Shown: positions 1-8,505, counted from the stretch's first letter. The stretch: 64,000 bases of DNA from Bacillus spongiae (GCF_037120725.1 NZ_JBBAXC010000005.1:124001-188000), one strand, 5' to 3'. Translations and numbers: made by a program. The notes: generated by a model not told the origin, from the letters alone.

Positions 1-476
1 AGCTATATGAATGGGATGCAATGGCCAAAAAAGCATCGAGCCTACTTTCATCAAATATGGTCCTCAGCCATCGGGATTTAGATTCAAAGAACGTAATGTG
101 GACTGGAGGCAATCCAGTTCTCATCGATTGGGAATCAGCGGGCTATATAAATCCAATGCAAGACTTAGTAGAAACTGCGATTTACTGGTCTGGACATGAA
201 AAAGGCGAAATTGATAAAACAAGATTTCTTGCCTTTATTAGTGGATATAAAAGGAGCGTAGATAAGCTTCATGCAGATTGGACAATTGTTTTAAACAATG
301 GTTTTTTAGGCAAATTAGAGTGGTTAGAATATAATTTAAAACGAGCTTTATGGATTGAGTGCACAGACGATGAAGAACAGAAGCTTGGCACTCGTCAAGT
401 GACCGAAACCATAAATGAATTACAGCATTATGCCAAAGCTATTCCTCAATTAGTAAATTGGCTGAATGAGACATAA
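1..476 (+). CDS. APH-family phosphotransferase, 5'-truncated by window edge
   Basis: C-terminal half of an aminoglycoside/choline-kinase-like phosphotransferase (APH fold), a cytosolic enzyme that moves the ATP gamma-phosphate to a small-molecule hydroxyl. The catalytic loop HRDLDSKNVMW (HxDxxxxN type) is followed by the metal-binding LIDWESAG motif, then an all-helical C-lobe. The frame is open back to base 3 with no stop, so the Met at base 21 is internal and the N-lobe lies outside the window. The substrate cannot be told; such genes are often generic small-molecule kinases rather than resistance genes. A terminator follows about 55 bases downstream. Confidence 0.85.
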   Translation, partial: LYEWDAMAKKASSLLSSNMVLSHRDLDSKNVMWTGGNPVLIDWESAGYINPMQDLVETAIYWSGHEKGEIDKTRFLAFISGYKRSVDKLHADWTIVLNNGFLGKLEWLEYNLKRALWIECTDDEEQKLGTRQVTETINELQHYAKAIPQLVNWLNET

Positions 477-529
477 TAGCTTCAGCTTGGTGAAAAATAA
501 GAGATAATGCTAAGAGAACTACAACCTCC

Positions 530-564
530 AAAGGGAATCAACTTCGTCGTTGAATCCCTTTTTG
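530..564 (+). terminator. Rho-independent terminator of the APH-like gene
   Basis: GGGAATCAAC pairs with GTTGAATCCC (one mismatch) around a 6-base loop and runs into CTTTTTG. It lies about 55 bases after the stop of the upstream gene. Confidence 0.75.
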
Positions 565-567
565 TTG

Positions 568-815
568 TTAGTATGGAATAAAGTTTGATCTAAAACATCT
601 TATAAACAGTAGTAATATCGCTATCCAAAAGAATCGATTTTGAAAAAAAGAATGATTAAAATGCATTCTTCTTCAGAAGATTCAATGTGACTTTTATAAT
701 AAAGATTGATCATTTTCTACCTTTGTTATTCGATAATCACCCTTTTGACCAAGACTTGTATTCGAGATAATTTGTATAATGTTCTTTAATTAAAGCGCCC
801 TATTCGTTGAAGATA
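568..815. repeat. Dispersed intergenic repeat, fullest copy 1
   Basis: This gap contains no gene. It carries in order GGAATAAAGTTTGATC, an imperfect hairpin rich in AAAAAGAA, the block AAAGATTGATCATTTTCTAC, and a tail GACTTGTATTCGAGATAATT. The same order recurs at 48385-48590, and single blocks recur at 8606, 17020, 12600, 1980, 48943 and 49990. It looks like a Bacillus-type dispersed intergenic element whose hairpins can act as terminators. Confidence 0.6.
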
Positions 816-817
816 AA

Positions 818-1309
818 TTATTTTTGCCTTAAAGCATAATCAAGTATCTCTTGGTATAATTCGTTCCAATCATGATAAGTTTTCGTTACCTCACTTGGAT
901 TGATAAGAACTCTTTCAGCTGACTCATTTATAGCTTTAAAGTGATGAAATTGGTCAATGTTCATACGATAAAAAACTTGATAGCCTACTTTTGGATACGG
1001 GCTATTTTCATTCCATTCTGGATTTTCATTATGGTCAACGATAATATGACCTAAAAGAGAGCAGCTGCCTGTAACATATCCTTCTTCATATACTTCACGT
1101 TTTAAACATTCTTCGGGAGTCTCCTCTTCTTCAATATGACCCCCAGGAAAATCCCATCCTCGATGATTTAAATTCACCAATAATAGCTTATCATCCTTAA
1201 AACAAAATCCGTGAACACTTGTTATTAATTCTCTTGGTGGGATTTTTTTATCAGGTATCCAAGTCAACTTCACTTTTGCTTTTCCCCAGTTCACATATGT
1301 TGTAGCCAT
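818..1309 (-). CDS. NUDIX hydrolase with atypical Nudix box
   Basis: 163-residue NUDIX-fold protein that would hydrolyse a nucleoside diphosphate linked to another moiety, using Mg2+. The Nudix box at about residues 56-79 reads GGHIEEEETPEECLKREVYE followed by EGYV. It keeps the first Gly, the Glu, RE and EE, but the final conserved Gly of REUxEExGU is replaced by Tyr. This may change metal or substrate handling. It stands alone on the minus strand, with its 3' end abutting repeat copy 1. The start ATG follows a purine-rich GAGGAGA stretch. Confidence 0.85.
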   Translation of the reverse strand: MATTYVNWGKAKVKLTWIPDKKIPPRELITSVHGFCFKDDKLLLVNLNHRGWDFPGGHIEEEETPEECLKREVYEEGYVTGSCSLLGHIIVDHNENPEWNENSPYPKVGYQVFYRMNIDQFHHFKAINESAERVLINPSEVTKTYHDWNELYQEILDYALRQK

Positions 1310-1361
1310 ATTATCTCTCCTCTTATAAACCTAATCCCCTTCAACTCTACTGCCAAATTGC

Positions 1362-1853
1362 TTAATATAGATCATCATACGCATCGCCTAAACTTGTAAA
1401 ATTCTTCTCAAGCCAATAGAAATTTTGACCTCGGTTCTTTAAAAGTAATTCTAATAATTGGGTAAAAGAAGTTGCAATGATAGAGCAATCTCCAACTACA
1501 CCATGTCTATCCCAAAAGCTATCGTAACATCTTCCAAAGCGTTCTGAATTAAGATCAACAGTAATATAATCGTTATTTTTATCCGAACCAATTATGTACC
1601 ATTCACAGGATATATCATATTCTCCTCTTTCTCCTATAATAATAGGATTTGCCAATTCAAACTTATTGGGTGAAGAAATAGAAATACTGTATTCACTAGT
1701 AATAAATAAATCTATTCCACCACAAATGTTGTAGAACTCCGTAATATCGTTTGGTAATACATGAATCTCTTCTAATTTAGGTGTACCACCTGGTGGATGT
1801 ACAATACAATTGGGGAGACTTTTTAATTCCTGAACCAATTCTTGTATCCTCAT
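1362..1853 (-). CDS. SMI1/KNR4 (SUKH) family immunity-like protein
   Basis: 163-residue protein of the SUKH superfamily, whose members usually neutralise polymorphic toxins in the cytosol. Seen: an N-terminal helix ending in a CIVHPPG segment, then LPNDITEFYNICGGIDLF (the typical SUKH turn before a Gly-Gly), a mid-protein W.I.GSDKNNDYITVDL strand pair, and a C-terminal SFTQLLELLL helix. No cognate toxin is adjacent; the upstream gene is a NUDIX hydrolase 50 bases away in the same direction. Family assignment is fairly secure, but the toxin partner is unknown. Confidence 0.75.
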   Translation of the reverse strand: MRIQELVQELKSLPNCIVHPPGGTPKLEEIHVLPNDITEFYNICGGIDLFITSEYSISISSPNKFELANPIIIGERGEYDISCEWYIIGSDKNNDYITVDLNSERFGRCYDSFWDRHGVVGDCSIIATSFTQLLELLLKNRGQNFYWLEKNFTSLGDAYDDLY

Positions 1854-1979
1854 TTTTCACACATCCAAACTGCTCATTATTTAATTTTCTAACAATAATG
1901 CCTTCACTAAATGTATTCTTATAGCTAATTTTATCATAATGATCAAAATTCGTTACTCCACACTAAGATACGATGTATA

Positions 1980-2045
1980 AAGAAAAGGTGCTTCTCTATT
2001 TCAGAAAAGCGCCCGGTAGCCGAAGACTCTATTTAAAGATAATCG
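1980..2045. repeat. Dispersed repeat, hairpin block
   Basis: The gap 1854-2219 has no gene. It holds a hairpin block (GGTGCTTCTC paired with GAAAAGCGCC) followed by GCCGAAGACT and a degenerate AAGATAAT tail, matching 48943-48998 and 49990-50065. Read on the minus strand it resembles a terminator. Confidence 0.55.
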
Positions 2046-2219
2046 AAATTAATAACGCTTTTTGAGAAAAGAGCCCTTTAAAAGATTAAAGGCAATCATT
2101 TATCGTTTTTATAGACCCTCTTGTGTTTGTTGTTCATTTAATTTTCAAAATTTTAGTACCCTATTAAAGCATAAAAACATCCTTAGTTAATATTATAATT
2201 TTTGAGTCAAGTTACTTCT

Positions 2220-3101
2220 TCACTCTAGCTCTTTATTTATATAATGAACATAATAATCTTTCAACGTCAATGAACCATATTTTGGAGCGACCATATCATT
2301 TGTCATGCCTTGATAGAAAAAGCGAAATATACCGTATTGTTGCTTATTTATCAATTTATAAACTGATAAAATTGGTTGAAAGAGTATTGTTGGAAGGTAA
2401 GTTATCTTTTCTTTTTTCCCTACGACGTTAAAAGCCATTTTGGCAATATCTTGGTGAGAAAATACTTCAGGGCCTCCAATATCTAATACTTTGTTGGAAT
2501 ATTGCTCAAAAGATGCCGTACAATATTTTGCTAAGTCTTCCCCATGAATAGGATTCAACTTTTTTGTCCCATCACCTATCAAATAAATTCGACCTTTTTT
2601 AACTAAATGTAGAAATTCAGTCATATCAGAAAAATAGCCTGTTGGTCTAATAATTACATAGTCCAATTCAGAGTTGATTAGTGCTTTTGCAAATCTTTCT
2701 TTTGCCTCAGTCATCGGCCCTTCTAATTGGTCACCTTGAAAAACATGAATGTACATGAATTTTTTTACTTTGCTTTTTTCAGCTTCTTTCAATAAATTCA
2801 AATTGCCCTGATAGTCAACATCATTAAAGGCTAATCCATCCTTTTGTCTTGTTATACCAACAGAAGAAAATACAAAATCTATTCCTTCACAAACTCCTTC
2901 AAGTGTACTTGGATTCGTAATTTCAGCGTTAATGACATGATCGACATCTTCTTCAATTGCAGGTTCCAAAAATTTACCTTGTCGTTTCAGTTTGTTTTCA
3001 TTTCTAACAATGACAGTTACAGAGTACCCATTATTCTTTAAAGCTTTTACTATATAACGCCCTAAAAAACCTGTTGCCCCAGCAACTAATACTCTTTTCA
3101 C
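2220..3101 (-). CDS. NAD(P)-binding SDR / NmrA-like oxidoreductase
   Basis: Atypical short-chain dehydrogenase/reductase of about 293 residues. The Rossmann motif VLVAGATGFLGRY is at the extreme N-terminus, and NAEITNPSTL and SSVGITRQKD follow in the cofactor-binding half. Catalytic Tyr/Lys positions are not canonical, as in NmrA-type sensors and electron-transport-linked SDRs. I choose the GTG start at 3101 because GGAGGTGG sits six bases upstream. An in-frame ATG at 3158 would add 19 residues ahead of the Rossmann strand. Monocistronic; substrate unknown. Confidence 0.8.
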   Translation of the reverse strand: MKRVLVAGATGFLGRYIVKALKNNGYSVTVIVRNENKLKRQGKFLEPAIEEDVDHVINAEITNPSTLEGVCEGIDFVFSSVGITRQKDGLAFNDVDYQGNLNLLKEAEKSKVKKFMYIHVFQGDQLEGPMTEAKERFAKALINSELDYVIIRPTGYFSDMTEFLHLVKKGRIYLIGDGTKKLNPIHGEDLAKYCTASFEQYSNKVLDIGGPEVFSHQDIAKMAFNVVGKKEKITYLPTILFQPILSVYKLINKQQYGIFRFFYQGMTNDMVAPKYGSLTLKDYYVHYINKELE

Positions 3102-3585
3102 TGCAGCCACCTCCAAAAATTTGTTCAAGCCTAGGATCTTCACTAAACAAAACAGCACTTACTAAACAGAGAATGGGAAAAAATTAATCTGCTTTCATAG
3201 AAACGACAGGTATTAGTCCAACACCTAATTTCTTCATCAATTCAAGCTTAAGAAAAAAAAATATGTGTACACTCATATTCTATACCTTGATCTTTTATAT
3301 GTAAAAATATTCAACTAAAAAATTACAAATCTATCTCACAAACTATCAGTCAAGATTCAAAGCATCTTCATTTTCACATAATTTCTGGAAATCCTATTAG
3401 ATAAATTTTATAGGAAACTAGGTTTAGTTAATAAAAGTGATAAAGTGTTTCGTGATGTATCCATTGAATGAACAAAAAGAAGGCGTGTAGATTTTGGGAT
3501 AGTTGATATTAACATTTTTATACTTATCATTGGGATTTAAATGGGGATTGTCTATAATGCCCAGCGATTGATTAGTCATTCATAG
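3102..3585. other. Intergenic region without a recognisable gene
   Basis: AT-rich sequence with no convincing reading frame, hairpin or promoter. Its right end probably contains the unrecognisable decayed 5' part of the OsmC-like gene that follows, because a TAG interrupts that frame at 3583. Confidence 0.5.
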
Positions 3586-3843
3586 CCAATTTGGTTCCAA
3601 AAGAAATCAAATTTTACAGGAATTGATTTTGATATCGTTGGAAAGCTAGATACACGTGGATTTATGGGTGATGAAACTATTAAACCTTATTTTGAGAAAA
3701 TAACGATAAATTCAAAAGTAAATACAAATGAATCACATGAGCGTATTAACGAATTACAGGTTAAGGTTGATAAGCGTTGTTCAGTATACACAACGTTTGA
3801 AGCCGCAGGGGTTGAGCTAGTCCCTAATTGGACAAAAGCATAA
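3586..3843 (+). pseudogene. OsmC-family protein, 5'-truncated remnant
   Basis: An open frame with no start reads ...GIDFDIVGKLDTRGFMG, then FEKITINSKVNTN, then NELQVKVDKRC and VYTTFEAAGVEL to a TAA. This is the C-terminal half of an OsmC/Ohr-fold protein (peroxide-detoxifying thiol enzymes), including the one Cys of the C-terminal helix region. Upstream the frame is closed by TAG at 3583 and the first conserved Cys half is gone. It is a decayed gene inside a 1.2 kb remnant-rich stretch. Confidence 0.7.
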
Positions 3844-4089
3844 TAAAAAGGCTGGACAATATTTTCAAGAGCAGAATCGTAAAAAGTTATAAAAAATAAG
3901 GAATGTAACATATTAGTCATATATTATGTTTCATTCCTTTTACTGAAGACTTTTCAAAAGAAGAATTCTACCATTGTTAAGATAGTTGAGAAATAATTAA
4001 TACTTACAAAATCAGCAACAAAGATGTTAATAGCTTCAAATAACTAATAAGTCTTGTGCATGCTTACACTAATATTCTAAGAAGGGTGT

Positions 4090-4200
4090 GTGATTAGTAT
4101 TGAAAACCAATATAAATGGAAGCACTATCAACCTGAATTAATTTTAATAACAGTCACATGGTATCTACGTACAACAGAAGAAAAACCACCTCCCTCATAA
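4090..4200 (+). pseudogene. IS6/IS240-type transposase, N-terminal remnant
   Basis: A GTG-started 36-codon frame contains QYKWKHYQPELILITVTWYL followed by R. This matches the first helix of IS6-family (IS240/IS26-like) transposases, which start around KWKHFQPDIILL.VRWYLRY. After the Arg the match stops and the frame closes at a TAA 13 codons on. The DDE domain and terminal inverted repeats are absent, so only a scar of the element is left. Confidence 0.65.
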
Positions 4201-4218
4201 TTAAGAAAAGAATAACAA

Positions 4219-4262
4219 TACTTACCTTTAGGTAAGTACCCGTAAAAATAGTGCATACTTAC
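4219..4262. promoter_or_regulatory. Palindromic operator upstream of NAD(P)H oxidoreductase
   Basis: TACTTACCTTTAGGTAAGTA at 4219-4238 is a perfect 8-4-8 inverted repeat, and a further TACTTAC half-site lies at 4256-4262. The pair sits 80-120 bases before the flavodoxin-fold reductase gene. Spaced TACTTAC/GTAAGTA repeats resemble operators of HxlR/DUF24-type redox or electrophile sensors that control such reductases. No HxlR gene is in the window, so the regulator is inferred. Confidence 0.5.
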
Positions 4263-4339
4263 ATAGTTGGTAGTGCTGGATTTATAATAGTATCCAGAGG
4301 TTGAAATGTTGAATTTATAATAAAATTTAGGAGGAAGAA

Positions 4340-4867
4340 ATGAAGACTCTTGTTGTCATAGCGCACCCGAATATAGAAACATCCGTTGTTAATAAAAGAT
4401 GGGTTGAAGAATTAAAAAAATATCCCGAAAAGTATACGATCCATGAGATATACAAAGTTTATCCTGATGCGAAAATAGATGTAGAAAAAGAGCAAAAATT
4501 GGTTGAATCGCATGGAAATCTTATTTTTCAGTTCCCAATTTTTTGGTTTAATTGTCCACCTCTTCTTAAACAATGGTTGGACGATGTTTTTGCTTACGGA
4601 TGGGCCTTTGGTTCAGAAGGAGATAAATTAGAAGGTCGTAAGCTTGCTTTGGCTGTATCTGCTGGAATAAAAAATGAAGATTACAGTGAAAGTGGAAGAT
4701 ATCAATTCACACTTGAACAGATTTTAGTTCCATTTAAAACAACTGCTATCTATTGCAAAGCAGATTATCGTTCATTCTTTGCGTTTTATGGAGCAGAATA
4801 TGAACCATCTGAGAGTGAAATTGAGAAAAGTGCTCATGATTATCTACAATTTCTTAAGGAGCTATAA
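4340..4867 (+). CDS. NAD(P)H-dependent oxidoreductase, flavodoxin-like fold
   Basis: 175-residue protein of the NQO1/KefF/YwrO family: FMN or FAD quinone reductases that use NAD(P)H in the cytosol. The N-terminal strand LVVIAHPN carries the phosphate-binding turn. QFPIFWFNCPPLLKQWLDDV is the highly conserved FMN-isoalloxazine segment, followed by FAYGWAFG. Length matches the family. An AGGAGGAAG Shine-Dalgarno sits just before the ATG. The gene follows a palindromic operator and is monocistronic, consistent with induction by quinones or electrophiles, although this is inferred from family and site only. Confidence 0.88.
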   Translation: MKTLVVIAHPNIETSVVNKRWVEELKKYPEKYTIHEIYKVYPDAKIDVEKEQKLVESHGNLIFQFPIFWFNCPPLLKQWLDDVFAYGWAFGSEGDKLEGRKLALAVSAGIKNEDYSESGRYQFTLEQILVPFKTTAIYCKADYRSFFAFYGAEYEPSESEIEKSAHDYLQFLKEL

Positions 4868-5099
4868 TACTTCAAACCAACAAAATGGGGATCCTTTAGT
4901 TTAACTCTTAGGCCCAATAGCCGAACATTTGAATTCGAGATACTACTTAGATTAGCTAATATCCCTGATCGTAGAATAATACATTTTTGTAAATGTATGA
5001 ATCAAAGGAAGCTGCAAAACTAATTGTGAATGCTAATATAATGCGACCAATTATTTTATTCAGCATATCCGAAAATGATTATTTATATTAGAAAGTCCT

Positions 5100-5297
5100 T
5101 TGACGACGGGTCGTGGAGATGGAAAATGTAATATTTACTCAAACTTTAATCCTAAGTATGCTCAAATGTCATTAACTAAACTTAAAACGTATCACAATTT
5201 CTGTTTACCTTTCAAAACCAAGGAAGGTAAAACCCCTACTCAAAGATTAGGCATAACAGATATAGGATTTTCCTTGAAAGATATTAAATATCTTTGA
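5100..5297 (+). pseudogene. Probable transposase C-terminal remnant
   Basis: The frame, without a proper start, ends in LKTYHNFCLPFKTKEGKTP followed by TQRLGITDIGFSLKDIKYL. This mirrors the tail of rve-type DDE transposases (YNFxRPHxSL...TPA..LGITD..xSLxDIL). The Arg-Pro-His pair normally present is eroded to Leu-Pro-Phe. No terminal repeats were found. Together with the IS6 scar 900 bases upstream it marks the region as an old insertion hotspot. Confidence 0.45.
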
Positions 5298-5440
5298 TAG
5301 TTTACTGAAGGTAAATGGAAATTTTATGTTTAAAGAGATTGTGAAATGCTGTTCTTAAACAAACGGGCAGGAATATTTAAGAAAAAAATATTAATATTAT
5401 TCCTGTTTATTTTATTAAACTTTTTGATAGAGGTGTTTTT

Positions 5441-6079
5441 TTGGGAAAGAATGTAATTATTAATGAATATTTTGAAAGTGGCAGACTAAGTGATTATTTA
5501 GTATGGTTTTGCGAACCAAAAGAATGGTTTATAGACAAACATTCATCTCAACTTGTGGTAAAAACGGATGAGAATACCGATTTTTGGAAGAAAACACATT
5601 ATGGCTTTGAAATAGATAATGGACATTTTCTTTATACAGAAACGAGTAAAAATTTTAGAATAACAACAAAAGTAAAGACACGACCAAAATCAAAGTATGA
5701 CCAAGCAGGATTAATGTTGAGGTTCTCTGAAGATATATGGATAAAGACATCATTGGAATATATACCTAACGGATTAAGTAAATTGGGGGCAGTCGTCACA
5801 AATCATGGCTATTCTGATTGGTCAACACAAAGTGTTAACTATAATTTTGAATATTTGTATTTCAGGATATCAAGAATTGGTCAGAATGCTTATGTCGACT
5901 TTTCATTCGACGGCGGAGAATGGCACCAAATTCGTATTGCCCACTTAGATATTCCAGAACATTCTTCGGTTAAAATGGGGTTATATGCATGTAGCCCACA
6001 AGGAAAACATCAAGAAGTGAGGTTTGACTTTATAAAAGTAGAAGAACTTTCTCATGACCCTCAAGAAGCATATTTATAA
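5441..6079 (+). CDS. DUF1349 (concanavalin-like) domain protein
   Basis: 212-residue beta-sandwich protein of the DUF1349 family, related to yeast Ypl088/regulation-of-enolase proteins. Visible signatures are FWKKTHYGF near residue 50, YDQAGLMLRFSEDIWIKTSL near 90, VTNHGYSDWS near 120 and GLYACSP near 190. No signal peptide, so it is probably cytosolic; members are thought to bind carbohydrate, but the function is unproven. I accept the TTG start at 5441, which has GAGGTG five bases upstream. It stands alone with a terminator about 110 bases after the stop. Confidence 0.8.
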   Translation: MGKNVIINEYFESGRLSDYLVWFCEPKEWFIDKHSSQLVVKTDENTDFWKKTHYGFEIDNGHFLYTETSKNFRITTKVKTRPKSKYDQAGLMLRFSEDIWIKTSLEYIPNGLSKLGAVVTNHGYSDWSTQSVNYNFEYLYFRISRIGQNAYVDFSFDGGEWHQIRIAHLDIPEHSSVKMGLYACSPQGKHQEVRFDFIKVEELSHDPQEAYL

Positions 6080-6191
6080 TTTTTCATTATTCGGGTGGTT
6101 GGTGGGGTTATTGTACTAAATCAGCTAATGGAAGCCCGTTATTTATTGCGTTAACGGGAGCATTAGTTGAATAAAATGCCTTTTAAAATCT

Positions 6192-6227
6192 TAGGATAAG
6201 GAGCTTGATTATCCTAGCTTTTTTTAT
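6192..6227 (+). terminator. Terminator after the DUF1349 gene
   Basis: AGGATAA pairs with TTATCCT across a 9-base loop and is followed by AGCTTTTTTTATT. Confidence 0.7.
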
Positions 6228-6504
6228 TGTGTTAGTTTTACTGTTAATTTATATTACATTTGCAGTGTTAGTTCCTAACTATTTAAAGGTCTAATTCCAT
6301 TGTTTTTTAGTGTTTTGTACTCTAAAACCGAACCCATTATAATATTATATTTCTAACTTTGTATTCATTAGGATCACAATATCTTTAAAATGCACATTAT
6401 TCATGTTCTAAAAAATGCCCCCCACTAAATCAATATTGAAGGTTACTCCCCTTTAAAGATTGATATTTAACTGGCTGGCCTTCTTTTTATAGACTATTCT
6501 TTAG

Positions 6505-6570
6505 GTAGTCGGGGTAGGACGTGCGCACCCGTGGAACTTGATCCCGTCAGCAATACTGTCCACCCCCTAT
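6505..6570. other. Unexplained structured, GC-richer element
   Basis: Inside an 870-base gap (6080-6949) a locally GC-rich segment can fold with GGGGTAGGAC (6511-6520) against GTCCACCCC (6558-6566), leaving one bulged A. The enclosed 37 bases contain the palindrome GTGCGCAC. The surrounding DNA is very AT-rich, so the element is conspicuous. It may be part of a noncoding RNA or the end of a lost mobile element. I cannot assign a family. Confidence 0.35.
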
Positions 6571-6640
6571 TTTTAGAAACATGTTTGAGGAATACAGCTG
6601 TTCAGTGTGGATTAGCCAATAATCGAAATGTAAAGATAAG

Positions 6641-6696
6641 CAAAAAAAAGTGAGGGCAAGCCTCACAAAGTAGCCATCATAGCTTGTGCCAACAAG
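6641..6696 (-). terminator. Minus-strand hairpin pair with U-tract
   Basis: On the minus strand AGCTTGT/ACAAGCT (6679-6696) is followed by GTGAGG-CTTGC-CCTCAC (6649-6665) and then eight T. The second hairpin is a textbook terminator. The nearest minus-strand gene (the membrane protein stopping at 6950) lies about 285 bases away, so the transcript would have a long structured 3' UTR or be a separate small RNA. Confidence 0.6.
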
Positions 6697-6949
6697 CTAG
6701 TGCATTGGATTTAACGAAGATACACTGCATAAACCAATACAATTGATTACACAACTTTCAAAAACCTCAAGCATGCTTCTTTTTCATGCATATTTTTATT
6801 ATATCACCTTAAATTTGGTATGATCACTTAAAAAGTATTGACTTATATTAGCTGGTATTTTTGATATCAGTGCTGCTGTCATCGACCTCAAAATCAACTA
6901 TTTTTATATAGGAGAAGATATGGAAGAAAATACTATAGAGGGGGCTGTA

Positions 6950-7381
6950 TTAAGGTTGATAACCTAACATTCCTATTAAAATCGCAATCCAAAGATAAAT
7001 TAAACTTACAGGAATGAGACTAAGTACGATTAGAATTCTCTGTGTTTTATTTTTTCCATTCTTTATCCATTTGTAATAAGAAAAGGTAAGTAAAATTAAT
7101 ACTGGGAGGTGGAAAAAAACCTCGAAGTTACCCGCATAATCTGCTAGAGGATCCCAATAGTTTTCTAAAGCTTTCACGTCAGCTGGGTCATTGGGATTAT
7201 ACTCATTTTTGGACCGATAAAGTTCATAATCATCCTGTATTTTTTTATATCCTTTACTAAAGAAATAAATAAGAATGCCATAATATAAGGCAACAAACAA
7301 CTTTATCCACCATTTTATATGCTTAATGAAAATGAGTAGGGCAGCTAAAAATAGGATAAAGAAAAATAATATACCTTCCAT
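6950..7381 (-). CDS. Hypothetical membrane protein, four TM segments
   Basis: About 143 residues with hydrophobic segments at the N-terminus (GILFFFILFLAALLIF), after a short WW-containing loop (LFVALYYGILIYFF), then VFFHLPVLILLTF and IVLSLIPVSLIYLWIAILIG. A charged central loop (YELYRSKNEYNPNDPADV) separates the two halves. I place the start at 7381, the ATG nine bases after GGGGG, rather than at the ATG of 7417. Family not recognised. Transcribed alone. Confidence 0.65.
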   Translation of the reverse strand: MEGILFFFILFLAALLIFIKHIKWWIKLFVALYYGILIYFFSKGYKKIQDDYELYRSKNEYNPNDPADVKALENYWDPLADYAGNFEVFFHLPVLILLTFSYYKWIKNGKNKTQRILIVLSLIPVSLIYLWIAILIGMLGYQP

Positions 7382-7601
7382 ATTTCTCATCCCCCAATAT
7401 AAAATACTATGTTTCAATTATATGACTTTACCATTCTCATTTGAGAAAAATAGGAAAGTCCTTTTTGCTAAATTAATCATTTTCCCTAGCTGATTTAGGA
7501 AATACTTTATTGTTTAGGAATCCTCCTTTTGAAAGAACGGCCCAGTTTCAATCGAACATTTGGATGTTGAGTGTTATTCAACAAAATGGTCCTTTCCACA
7601 A

Positions 7602-7639
7602 AAAAAGAGCGTAACTCATACTCCTGGGTTACGCCCTTT
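7602..7639 (-). terminator. Terminator of the SUKH gene
   Basis: GCGTAAC and GTTACGC pair around a short loop, flanked by AAAGGG on one side and a run of seven T on the minus strand. It lies 14 bases after the stop of the SUKH gene. Confidence 0.8.
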
Positions 7640-7652
7640 AAATAAATGAGGC

Positions 7653-8306
7653 TTAAATTTCAACTTGTAGTAATTCTCTAAAATGATTAGCGGAATTACT
7701 TTCTGGTAAAAGACCACTTGTTTGATTTAAAGTGAAAGGTAACCATTGCCAATCTTCCCCACCTACAAAACCAATCCTTGACCATTTTTCTAAAAAATCA
7801 ACAAAATTCTCTCCTAATTTATACCCATGTCCTTCTCCGTCATCATGGCTTAAATACATAACTGAAGCATCATTATCGTTTTCAACTAAATCAAAAGCAA
7901 TATAGTCTCCATTACCGACTTCATAAAAAGCTAGTTTGTTATGCCATACCTTATCATATTCATCATTTGGATTTAAAAAAACCTTGTCTACCCAGCTGTT
8001 TTTTTCGTCATCAACTTGTTTAATTAAACCCAAACCACAGTGAAGTTTTCCACTAAATATTCCACTAAATTCCTCTTGCAATTTATAATTTTCTGGAAAA
8101 AACCAACAGAAATTGAAGCCTGAAGAAAATTCTAGAAGAACTTTTTTAAAACTCTTTGGCAAAGACAAACCTAATAGTCGTTCACATTCCTCTATTTGTT
8201 GCAGTGTGGCCGGTTTTTCTATTACTAAATCCGTAATTTTTCCACCTATTTCATTTATTCTCTTTACTATAGTTTCAATTCTCTGTTTCAGTACACCATA
8301 ATCCAA
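7653..8306 (-). CDS. SMI1/KNR4 (SUKH) immunity-like protein
   Basis: 217-residue SUKH-superfamily protein. Diagnostic parts are PATLQQIEECERLLGLSLPK, the KSFKKVLLEFSSGFNFCWFF loop, a middle VGNGDYIAFDLV strand pair (typical 'GD.ia.d' of Smi1) and the C-terminal NFVDFLEKWSRIGFVGGED. SUKH proteins bind and block polymorphic toxins in the cytosol. It lies at the 3' end of a same-strand array with a toxin fragment, two DUF6881 genes and a HYD1 toxin tip, which supports an immunity role. Its own toxin is not in the window. Confidence 0.85.
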   Translation of the reverse strand: MDYGVLKQRIETIVKRINEIGGKITDLVIEKPATLQQIEECERLLGLSLPKSFKKVLLEFSSGFNFCWFFPENYKLQEEFSGIFSGKLHCGLGLIKQVDDEKNSWVDKVFLNPNDEYDKVWHNKLAFYEVGNGDYIAFDLVENDNDASVMYLSHDDGEGHGYKLGENFVDFLEKWSRIGFVGGEDWQWLPFTLNQTSGLLPESNSANHFRELLQVEI

Positions 8307-8373
8307 TTAATACACCTCTATAGAATATACTTAATCTAAGGTCGTACCTTCAGACCCAGTTAATCCAAAATCA

Positions 8374-8505
8374 CTATAATTTCCACATTAATTTATTCCA
8401 TTCTGGCCCTTTACTTAAATAACCAGATAATCGTTCAGGGTTTCTATCTCTAATCATAAAAATTCCATTGGATGTATTTCCAATAGGTAAAACATCGTAT
8501 CTCTT
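8374..8505 (-). pseudogene. Unidentified gene fragment (C-terminal 43 codons)
   Basis: A minus-strand open segment without a start reads DVLPIGNTSNGIFMIRDRN then PERLSGYLSKGPEWNKLMW and stops. It reads as real protein: balanced composition, ending in a typical C-terminal helix. An in-frame TAA lies at 8506, and upstream residues DAYK continue in another frame. It is therefore a frameshifted remnant, probably of an immunity or toxin gene of the surrounding array. The family was not identified. Confidence 0.45.
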
